Source: Flavobacterium fryxellicola
Lineage (GTDB): Bacteria; Bacteroidota; Bacteroidia; Flavobacteriales; Flavobacteriaceae
Length of the DNA stretch: 64,000 bases
Assembly: GCF_900143245.1 (NCBI RefSeq)
Contig: NZ_FRDK01000009.1
Coordinates: 1 to 64,000, forward strand
Reading direction: 5' to 3'
A program made the translations under genes and the position numbers. The notes beneath the pieces were generated by a model. It was given only the letters and a program-made list of their open reading frames with translations, made no database searches and was not told the DNA's origin. Shown one piece after another: positions 58,159-64,000 of this stretch (position 1 is its first letter; the number at the start of each line of letters is the position of its first letter).

Positions 58159-58186
58159 TTGACAATTAAAGTAAATTAATTATCAA
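58159..58186. promoter_or_regulatory. Inverted repeat directly upstream of the integrase gene
   Basis: TTGACAATTAA (58159-58169) and TTAATTATCAA (58176-58186) match in 10 of 11 positions as an inverted repeat with a 6-bp spacer, 15 bp before the integrase ATG. Possible autoregulatory or arm-binding site. Confidence 0.35.
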
Positions 58187-58201
58187 TTAAAGGCTACCAA
58201 C

Positions 58202-59458
58202 ATGAAAACAAAAATCACCGTTCTGTATTATTTGAGAAAATCAAAAGTCAATGCACAAGCACAAATGCCAATTTATCAACGCATAACTATCAACGGCCAA
58301 CGCTTTGATTGTAGCTCAGGCCATTATGTAGATGAAGCCAAGTGGTCGTCAGAAGCATCTAAAATGAAAGGCAACAGCGAGGAAGCTCGTATGATAAATG
58401 GTCAACTTGACATAATGAGAGCAACCGTTTATGAAACTGAGAAAAAACTTTTCATGAACCAAGTTCAAATTACTTATGAAAGTTTCAAGAATGAATACCA
58501 AGGAAAGAAAGAACGCGAGCGAATGCTAATCCCTATTTTCGTGGAGCACAACCGAAAAATAAAAGAACTGGTGGGATTTGAATACGCCCCCGGCACATTA
58601 GAACGCTACCAGACTTCCTTAAAACACACGAAAGACTTCCTATTTTGGAAATACAACCTTACCGACATTAATATCGAAAAGATTGATCATGCCTTTATCA
58701 TGGAATATGAGTTTTATTTAAGAAGCGTTAGAAAATGCAATAACAATACTGCTGTCAAATATGTAAAAAACTTCCATAAAATCATAAACCAATGTTTATC
58801 CAATGGATGGCTTAACAAAGACCCCTTTGTGAATTACAAAGCAAAAGTAAAAGAAGTGATTAGGGAATTCCTTTCAGAAGCGGATATTGAAAGTATGATT
58901 AATAAGGAATTTGTTTCAGAGCGATTGGACTTAGTTCGCGACATATTCGTTTTTAGTTGTTTTACGGGCTTAGCATACATCGATGTAAAGCAATTAACCA
59001 AAACCCATATTAGCCTTGGTATTGATGGCGATAATTGGATTTTTACCACCAGACAAAAAACAGATACCGCTTCCAAAATTCCATTACTGCCGCTCGCACA
59101 GCAGATTGTGGACAAATATGAAAAACATCCCGTATGCTTAAATGAAAACCGCCTCTTACCTATTTTGAGTAATCAAAAAATGAATGCCTATTTAAAAGAA
59201 ATTGCCGATGTCTGTGGAATTAACAAAGACCTTACTTTTCACATCGCCCGACATACTTTTGCCACAACAGTTACTCTTTCTAATGGCGTTCCTATCGAAA
59301 CGGTGAGTAAAATGCTCGGACATACCAATTTGAAAACTACCCAACATTACGCAAAAATTCTGGATCATAAAATCAGTAATGACATGATGATTTTAAAGGA
59401 AAAATTTAAAAATACAAATACCGCATTGTCTAACAAATCAGGCCAAATAAAGGCATAA
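58202..59458 (+). CDS. int: Tyrosine recombinase (IntDOT-like integrase)
   Basis: Site-specific recombinase of 418 residues for integration and excision of the element. The N-terminal arm-binding domain has ITVLYYLRKSKVNAQAQMPI; the SAM-like core-binding domain spans about 110-210. The catalytic domain keeps His347-x-x-Arg350 in FHIARHTFAT, GHTNLKTTQHY and Tyr383. The first catalytic Arg is replaced: SCFTGLAYIDV has Ala258 where most recombinases have Arg. Such a loss of Arg I is known for IntDOT of CTnDOT. It is transcribed away from the kdgK side into the element. Confidence 0.92.
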   Translation: MKTKITVLYYLRKSKVNAQAQMPIYQRITINGQRFDCSSGHYVDEAKWSSEASKMKGNSEEARMINGQLDIMRATVYETEKKLFMNQVQITYESFKNEYQGKKERERMLIPIFVEHNRKIKELVGFEYAPGTLERYQTSLKHTKDFLFWKYNLTDINIEKIDHAFIMEYEFYLRSVRKCNNNTAVKYVKNFHKIINQCLSNGWLNKDPFVNYKAKVKEVIREFLSEADIESMINKEFVSERLDLVRDIFVFSCFTGLAYIDVKQLTKTHISLGIDGDNWIFTTRQKTDTASKIPLLPLAQQIVDKYEKHPVCLNENRLLPILSNQKMNAYLKEIADVCGINKDLTFHIARHTFATTVTLSNGVPIETVSKMLGHTNLKTTQHYAKILDHKISNDMMILKEKFKNTNTALSNKSGQIKA

Positions 59459-59564
59459 TTTAACATATTGTAAGAAATTATAAAAAATTTAACTTATAAA
59501 TAAGATTTACCGCAATAAAAAAAGCATAGTTTAGATTAATATTTGACAACTAATTTAGTACCAT

Positions 59565-60407
59565 ATGCAGGGATGTTGTGATGATTTTTTTTACGAATTC
59601 GAATTAGAAGTTGAACATATTAAAAAAACAAACGCAAACCCTATCACTCAGGCAAAATTGGCTTTAGAGTATATCGAAATAAAACTCAAAGAACTTTTCC
59701 TATGGTTAGAAAAATTTATATTCAATTCGAAAGAAGATGAAATTCACTTTTTTAAGGACCTGAAATTTAAGATAACGTCTAAGTATATTTTCTTTAACCG
59801 CATCTTGGACATCGAATCCAAGTCTCCATCCAATAGCAAAAAACTTAAAATTAAGCATTACGAAAAAGCGCTAAACAATTGTTTTCAATTTTCAAAACAA
59901 GACAAAGAATTTTATAAATACTACCGCTCCGGTAGCATCCACAATGATCATTTATATTTCATAAGAAACTCTGAAAAGCAGACCTCCAATCTGGATATCA
60001 GTTTAATAAATTTCGATAAAAAACTATGTACTTCTCATGATGTGAAGGTTGCTAACATTATTGCAAATGATATATTGGCAATATACTTGGAAGAAAAGAT
60101 TGAAGAGATAAACAGTAGCGCCACTTCTAATCATCATACTGCAAAGTCTAACCTCAACTGGACGGATTCCAAAATTGAAATGGTGGAACTTATTTACGGT
60201 TTACACAACCTAAAAATGTTCAATGGTGGAAATACGGATATCAAGGAAATTGCAGGTCAATTTAGCAAAACGTTCAATATTGTTTTAGACGACAGCATAT
60301 ACCGCTGCTTCCAAGACATTAAAAACAGAAAAACGATAAAAACAAAATTCTTGCATTCCTTATCCGAGAACTTCAACAACAAGATCGTAGAAGAAGAACA
60401 AAACTAA
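59565..60407 (+). CDS. rteC: RteC-family regulator
   Basis: A 280-residue protein of the RteC family, which in CTnDOT activates the excision operon. The C-terminal DNA-binding half is the clearest part: LNWTDSKIEMVELIYGLHNL, followed by a GNTDIKEIAGQFSKTFNI segment and ending near NRKTIKTKFLHSL. The N-terminal half is helical and charged, with FKDLKFKITSKYIFFNRIL. It lies 106 bp downstream of int and 261 bp upstream of an excisionase-like gene, the order expected for an RteC-controlled excision module. Stop codon is followed by a non-coding gap with paired motifs described separately. Confidence 0.88.
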   Translation: MQGCCDDFFYEFELEVEHIKKTNANPITQAKLALEYIEIKLKELFLWLEKFIFNSKEDEIHFFKDLKFKITSKYIFFNRILDIESKSPSNSKKLKIKHYEKALNNCFQFSKQDKEFYKYYRSGSIHNDHLYFIRNSEKQTSNLDISLINFDKKLCTSHDVKVANIIANDILAIYLEEKIEEINSSATSNHHTAKSNLNWTDSKIEMVELIYGLHNLKMFNGGNTDIKEIAGQFSKTFNIVLDDSIYRCFQDIKNRKTIKTKFLHSLSENFNNKIVEEEQN

Positions 60408-60443
60408 TTCTAGGCCTTCAACTTGGATTTAGTTCCTTACAAT

Positions 60444-60614
60444 CACCCACCTTGGGTTAGCATTTGTTTACAGACCATTTAGGCTAAAAACTTAAAAAAA
60501 ACCAATTCCCACAAAACGCGTTTTCGAATACCTCCATAAAATCAGCTCAATAAACAAAGGGAAATCTATTAATTTACCCTAAAATAACACCCACCTTGCG
60601 ATTACCTTGGGTAA
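60444..60614. promoter_or_regulatory. Paired ACCTTGGGT motifs between rteC and the excisionase-like gene
   Basis: CACCCACCTTG is repeated exactly at 60444-60454 and 60588-60598, and ACCTTGGGT occurs at 60449-60457 and 60604-60612. The right copy lies in an inverted repeat TTACC-TTG-GGTAA (60602-60614), 54 bp before the excisionase-like start codon. In CTnDOT, RteC binds inverted repeats upstream of the xis genes, so these are candidate RteC sites. Sequence repeats are seen; function is inferred. Confidence 0.45.
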
Positions 60615-60633
60615 AGAAACCAATCAATTGAAA

Positions 60634-60667
60634 GTAATTTGTCTTGTAACAATTTAAAACAAATTAC
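60634..60667. promoter_or_regulatory. 9-bp inverted repeat in front of the excisionase-like gene
   Basis: GTAATTTGT (60634-60642) and ACAAATTAC (60659-60667) are perfect inverted repeats with a 16-bp spacer, and the second arm ends one base before the ATG at 60669. Binding there, or folding of the mRNA, would hinder initiation. Confidence 0.4.
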
Positions 60668-60668
60668 G

Positions 60669-60971
60669 ATGAACTTACATCCGAAAAAACTATTCCCTGA
60701 AGTAGAAAATTTAGAACTACTAAACCACCAACCCATTACAAAAAGAGACTTGCTAAACTTTAGCAACATCATTCTTTCTGAAATTAAAGAAATAGTGGCA
60801 CTAAAAGAGCAGCCAGCCCAATGGCTAAAATCTTCCGAGGTTAGAAAACTACTCAAGATCTCACCTGGCACACTCCAAAACCTTCGCGTCAACGGAACAC
60901 TAAATTACAACCGCATTGGAGGCATCCTATACTATAAATACGACGACATAGCCAAAATGCTAAATCAATAA
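60669..60971 (+). CDS. Excisionase-like helix-turn-helix (HTH_17/MerR-type) protein
   Basis: Start placed at the ATG at 60669, giving 100 residues from MNLHPKKLFPE; the longer frame begins with TTG inside the inverted repeat. The C-terminal half is a winged helix-turn-helix, QWLKSSEVRKLLKISPGTLQ, then NLRVNGTLNYNRIGGILYYK. This arrangement is typical of Xis-type and small regulatory proteins on Bacteroidota integrative elements. It would assist the integrase in excision or control the genes downstream. It lies 32 bp before the replication-type gene. Confidence 0.82.
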   Translation: MNLHPKKLFPEVENLELLNHQPITKRDLLNFSNIILSEIKEIVALKEQPAQWLKSSEVRKLLKISPGTLQNLRVNGTLNYNRIGGILYYKYDDIAKMLNQ

Positions 60972-61003
60972 AATTCGAATCATTTTTCACTAATCACCAG
61001 AAT

Positions 61004-61825
61004 ATGAATTACATAAAACACCTCACTGGCTTTTTCAAAAAAACAGCCTCATTAAAAAACATCAATCCTTCTCACATAAGTCTGTATTTAGCACTCTTTC
61101 AATGCTGGAACATCAACCGGTTCAAAAATCCGATCACCATCAATCGAGAAGAAATTATGATTTCGTCCAAAATAAAATCAAAAGCTACATATCATAAATG
61201 TATGAAAGAGTTACAAGCATTAGGTTTTATAAAATACACGCCATCATTCAACCCCTATTTGGGTTCCGAAGTAGAAATTTACAACCTAAGCGAAACAGCA
61301 AATACAAGTTCAAAAAATGAATGTACCTTCTCAAAAATTGAACAAGTAAATAGTCAGGTAACTGAACAGGTTAATAGTCAGCTCTATATAGAGAATAAAA
61401 AAACATCTAAAAACAATATAAACACTATAGAGAGAACACCCGAGTTTGAAAATTTAGATGAAAATTTAATTTTAGGAAATAAAGAAAAAAAGGGAAAAGA
61501 AAAAAGTTCCGCCAAAAAAGAAAAAGATAAAGCGGTCAACTCGAACGAAATGGAGAAGCCAACATTAGCATTAGCAAAAGAGTATTTCAAGTTTCAACAA
61601 TATTCCGAGTTTGAAGCAGAGCGCTTTTTCAATTATTACTCCAGCAACGGATGGCTCATTGGTGGGAAAACAAAAATGAAAGATTGGAAAGCCGCTGCAC
61701 GAAATTGGATGTTGAACACCAGTAAATTCAATATAAAAACACCACAAAACATCCCAATAACAGAGCAAACGAGAGCGTATAATCTCCATACGGTTACAGA
61801 CAAAAACTACGGCGAACCACTTTAA
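61004..61825 (+). CDS. Replication-initiation-like protein of the element
   Basis: A 273-residue cytoplasmic protein. The first about 100 residues look like a winged-helix domain as in phage replisome organisers (ISLYLALFQCWNINRFKNP, KSKATYHKCMKELQALGFIKY). A Lys/Glu/Ser-rich linker from about 150 to 190 follows. The end has a DnaD/GP-O-like motif, AERFFNYYSSNGWLIGG with MKDWKAAARNWM. It precedes a DnaC-like helicase-loader gene by 69 bp, which supports a role in replicating the excised element. No exact family name is claimed. The leader before the next gene is almost free of G. Confidence 0.65.
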   Translation: MNYIKHLTGFFKKTASLKNINPSHISLYLALFQCWNINRFKNPITINREEIMISSKIKSKATYHKCMKELQALGFIKYTPSFNPYLGSEVEIYNLSETANTSSKNECTFSKIEQVNSQVTEQVNSQLYIENKKTSKNNINTIERTPEFENLDENLILGNKEKKGKEKSSAKKEKDKAVNSNEMEKPTLALAKEYFKFQQYSEFEAERFFNYYSSNGWLIGGKTKMKDWKAAARNWMLNTSKFNIKTPQNIPITEQTRAYNLHTVTDKNYGEPL

Positions 61826-61894
61826 CCTGATCTTGTTTCAGGTTCTCGAAGCCTCAAAAGACACCTCTCACTTCTCACTTCCTACCTCTACCCT

Positions 61895-62323
61895 ATGACA
61901 TCAAAATACAATTATCCAGAAATTACTGCTTGGTTAGAAAAGAAAGGAAAAAAAGACTTTGGAGAGAAATTTCAATTCCTAGAGCAGGACAAAACCAACA
62001 TCACAAAATTGATTTGCTATTTTCTAGATGATGAATTTACTGCAGCTAAGTTTAAAATCGACCTCAGCAAAGGAATTCTCCTTTCTGGCCCAGTGGGCTG
62101 CGGTAAAACATCTTTGATGGCTTTAATGCGGTACATACCACAAGTAAACAAAAAGTTTTTTATGAAACCTTGCCGAGATATTAGTTTTGAGTTCATCAAA
62201 GATGGCTATGAAGTAATTCAGCGCTACAGCCATGGACACAACACACATGCAGAACATAAAAACTACTGTTTCGATGATTTAGGTGCAAATTCCAGTGATA
62301 TTGACCACCCAATTCCAATTTAA
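61895..62323 (+). pseudogene. DnaC-like ATPase gene truncated by the IS21-family insertion
   Basis: The frame starts MTSKYNYPEITAWLEKKGKK and carries Walker A GPVGCGKTS near residue 66 and Walker B YCFDDLGA near residue 128, as in helicase-loader type AAA+ proteins of Bacteroidota elements. Directly after FDDLGAN similarity stops. The last about 10 codons (SSDIDHPIPI) are read from the end of the insertion sequence, including its terminal repeats, before a stop codon. The sensor and arginine-finger regions are missing, so the product should be inactive. The rest of the gene would lie beyond the other end of the insertion. Confidence 0.82.
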
Positions 62324-62383
62324 AGTGAGCACCTGATTCCAATTCAAAATGACCACCCAATTCCGGAGCAAAATGACCACCCC
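62302..62383. repeat. Four IS21 terminal repeats at 24-bp period
   Basis: TGACCACCCAATTCC at 62302, the diverged TGAGCACCTGATTCC at 62326, TGACCACCCAATTCC at 62350 and a short TGACCACCCC at 62374. The start-to-start spacing is exactly 24 bp. IS21-family ends carry several such transposase-binding repeats. This is not a CRISPR: the repeats are short and the spacers only 9 bp. Confidence 0.85.
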
Positions 62384-62443
62384 ATTTTTCATTAAAAACT
62401 ACTCTTTTTCATCTGTTAATTAGTATTCAAATATACCTAAATA

Positions 62444-63181
62444 TTACCCTTTGTTTATCCCTCTTTTTTTTCTCATAGATTCTCCATGTAATTCGAGTCG
62501 ATGAGATTGATGTATCAGCCTATCCAAAATGGCATCAGCTATGGTTTTTTCTCCAATGATGTCATACCAGCCTTGCACTGGGATTTGTGAGGTTACAATA
62601 ATAGAACCGTTATTATGCCTGTCTTCAATGATCTCTAAAAGGGTAATTCGGTTACTGCTATCCAAAGCTTGGAGTCCAAAATCGTCTAATATAATAACAT
62701 CTTGCCGTTCAATTTTGGCCAATTCTCTCAGGTAAGAACCATCTGCTTTGGCCATTTTTAATTTAGCAAACAGCTTCGAAGTATTAAAATAACTTACTTT
62801 AAAACCTTGGATACAGGCTTGATAACCTAATGCGGTGCCTAAATAACTTTTGCCTACACCAGTGCTTCCCGTGATTAAAATGTTTTCATTTTTTTCGACA
62901 AATTCGCATTCTGCCAGTCGTAGTATGGTGTTTCGATCCAGATTACGGGTTTGGTCAAAATTGATACTTTCAATATTTGATTTGTAATGGAATCGGGCAT
63001 TGGTGATACTGCGGGCAATACGCCGATTGTGCCTTTCATCCCATTCAGCATCAATAAGCATCGATACAAACTGATCGAGTGTGTAATGGTCGGTTTTTCC
63101 GCTTTCAATGGCAGTTTTAAAAGCATTATGCATGCCGTAAAGCTTCATTTGTTTCATTTTTGTTGCTGTAGATTCATTCAT
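62444..63181 (-). CDS. istB: IS21 transposition helper ATPase IstB
   Basis: AAA+ ATPase of 245 residues that assists IstA in target selection. Motifs are ILITGSTGVGKSYLG (Walker A, near residue 107), DVIILDDFGLQALD (Walker B, near 170), IIVTSQIPVQGWYDIIGE and DAILDRLIHQSHRLEL. The N-terminal helical region MKQMKLYGMHNAF is usual. It follows istA by 17 bp. Length is full, so the element could still be active. Confidence 0.95.
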   Translation of the reverse strand: MNESTATKMKQMKLYGMHNAFKTAIESGKTDHYTLDQFVSMLIDAEWDERHNRRIARSITNARFHYKSNIESINFDQTRNLDRNTILRLAECEFVEKNENILITGSTGVGKSYLGTALGYQACIQGFKVSYFNTSKLFAKLKMAKADGSYLRELAKIERQDVIILDDFGLQALDSSNRITLLEIIEDRHNNGSIIVTSQIPVQGWYDIIGEKTIADAILDRLIHQSHRLELHGESMRKKRGINKG

Positions 63182-63198
63182 GATTACTGTGTTTTAAT

Positions 63199-64000
63199 TT
63201 AATTATAATAGTGTTTTCCTCTGATATTACCGTGAATAGGGAGTTCTTGCTCGGGTTCTTGTTCAAAGCCAATATGATCTAAGTTGTTTTCTAAAATATT
63301 TTGAATGGTCTTAAAATTGTAAATTTTAAAATCAAGTGCCCGTTTACAGGCATTTATTAATCGTTCTTTCCCTACCTTTTTTTCGAAGTTTAATATTCCT
63401 AAGCAACTTTTATAGGCCTGTTCAGGATGGTTTCTACTTTCGATTATTTGCATAATATATTCTGCTACTGACTCGTCAATATTACTGGCCCAATCAATGA
63501 AGCGGGCAGCACTCCACTGGGCTACAAACTGATGCGTGCTAGCCATATGTTCCGGGATTGTGGTATAGATATACGGTTTGTAATTCCTTGGATGGATGGC
63601 TATTCGATTGTATTTATGATAGATCTCTACCGTTGATTTGGTATACAATAGTTTCGCTTTTTTCTTGACGTATTGATAGGGAACACTGTAGTAATTTTTG
63701 TCCTGACTTAATTGAACATGTCCGTTTTGCATCACTGTTGCAAAGGATTGGTATTTGATTTCAAAGCGTTCTTGTGGTAATGGACTTAGTTTTTGTTGCT
63801 CATCTTCTAAAAATAATTCTATACGAGAGTACGGGCGTCCTGTGAGTTTTCGACTGTTATGAGCATCTAATAAATCCCATATTTGCTGGTTTAATTCTTC
63901 CAGAGAAAAGGATTTAGTTTCTTTTAGATTTACATAAATCCTTCGATACAATATCTTGACAGCTCCTTCGACCAATGACTTATCTCTTGGTTTATAAGCC
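63199..64000 (-). CDS. istA: IS21 transposase IstA (C-terminal part; runs off the window)
   Basis: The open frame continues through the right edge without a stop, reading AYKPRDKSLVEGAVKI at its start; a TTG at 63973-63975 is inside the gene and is not the true start. The Glu in KSLVEGAV fits the last residue of the DDE catalytic triad. The C-terminal part contains the Mu-transposase-like beta domain with YYSVPYQYVKKKAKLLYTK and ends IRGKHYYN. The N-terminal helix-turn-helix and the two catalytic Asp residues lie outside. About half of the usual protein is visible. Confidence 0.92.
   Translation of the reverse strand, partial: AYKPRDKSLVEGAVKILYRRIYVNLKETKSFSLEELNQQIWDLLDAHNSRKLTGRPYSRIELFLEDEQQKLSPLPQERFEIKYQSFATVMQNGHVQLSQDKNYYSVPYQYVKKKAKLLYTKSTVEIYHKYNRIAIHPRNYKPYIYTTIPEHMASTHQFVAQWSAARFIDWASNIDESVAEYIMQIIESRNHPEQAYKSCLGILNFEKKVGKERLINACKRALDFKIYNFKTIQNILENNLDHIGFEQEPEQELPIHGNIRGKHYYN

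Larger units (their letters stand above)
57941..64000. mobile_element. Left part of an integrative/mobilisable element (IntDOT/RteC type), open at the right
   Basis: All plus-strand genes from 58202 (tyrosine recombinase, RteC, excisionase-like HTH, replication-type protein, DnaC-like ATPase) are those typical of Bacteroidota integrative elements, and they contrast with the minus-strand sugar genes to the left. Left limit is set at the tRNA-like fragment and is approximate. The right part is interrupted by an IS21-family insertion and the right end is not in the window, so mobilisation or conjugation genes cannot be judged. Confidence 0.7.
62296..64000 (-). mobile_element. IS21-family insertion sequence (partial; continues past the right edge)
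   Basis: Contains istB and the 3' part of istA in the usual order, both on the minus strand, and ends at a TG followed by repeated terminal motifs, as typical for IS21 elements. The exact junction is set at 62296 (TGATATTGACCACCC), just after the DnaC-like similarity stops; an error of a few bases is possible. The target duplication cannot be read because the other end lies outside. Confidence 0.88.

Noticed and set aside
61824..61844. AACCTGA/TCAGGTT hairpin as a terminator after the replication-type gene
   Set aside because: No T-run follows and the next gene is only 50 bp away on the same strand.
62302..62383. Regular repeats resembling a short CRISPR array
   Set aside because: Repeats of about 15 bp with 9-bp spacers at the end of an IS21 element are transposase-binding sites; no cas genes are present.

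Overview
The window is AT-rich chromosomal DNA of a Bacteroidota bacterium, most likely a Flavobacterium or close relative. The evidence is a SusC/SusD pair, a type IX secretion C-terminal domain, Bacteroidota-type promoters (TTG ... TAnnTTTG), Na+/solute (SSS) symporters instead of PTS genes, and an RteC/IntDOT-type mobile element at the right end. Almost all metabolic genes are on the minus strand. The only metabolic-region gene on the plus strand is the LacI-type regulator at 54211-55278.

Region 1 (490-11000) takes up and phosphorylates monosaccharides. It runs GH3 beta-glycosidase, xylB, xylA, SSS symporter, galM, galK, galT. Region 2 (11325-21497) is a separate module of exported alpha-glycosidases (GH36, GH92, GH38-like) followed by a ROK sugar kinase, a decayed beta-helix gene, an EamA permease and a SIS-domain sugar-phosphate enzyme. 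Region 3 (21738-29716) holds a large type-IX-secreted beta-helix protein, a lipoprotein GH3 with a PA14 insert, a CE6-like acetylesterase and a GH39-like enzyme. Region 4 (30400-53471) is a xylan/glucuronoxylan utilisation locus: SusC/SusD, then the hexuronate enzymes UxaC, SDR oxidoreductase, RraA-like protein and UxuA-like mannonate dehydratase, a FAD/Fe-S dehydrogenase fusion, a second SSS symporter, GH10 xylanase, GH42-like, GH127-like and GH3 enzymes. Region 5 (54211-57216) has the LacI regulator and, convergent with it, kdgK-eda, which finish hexuronate breakdown to pyruvate and glyceraldehyde-3-phosphate.

The parts are tied together by an inverted repeat, TGTGC-N4-GCACA. It occurs perfectly at 11126, 29776 and 53572, each time next to a recognisable -7 promoter element in front of a xylan or xylose operon, and imperfectly at 53948 upstream of the regulator. 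This is probably the operator of the LacI-family protein. It would link SusCD, the GH39/CE6/GH3 cluster and the GH3-xylB-xylA operon into one regulon. Two gene relics not visible as normal ORFs were found: a ribokinase N-terminus at 32719-32841 and an internally deleted beta-helix protein at 13324-13665.

Region 6 (about 57940-64000) is the start of an integrative element. It has a tyrosine recombinase with Ala in place of the first catalytic Arg, RteC, an excisionase-like HTH protein, a replication-type protein and a DnaC-like ATPase. The ATPase gene is cut by an IS21-family insertion (istB, partial istA, four 24-bp-spaced terminal repeats) that runs off the right edge. A sequence like the 3' end of a tRNA-Ser plus a strong terminator (57941-58012) marks the boundary between the sugar locus and the element.
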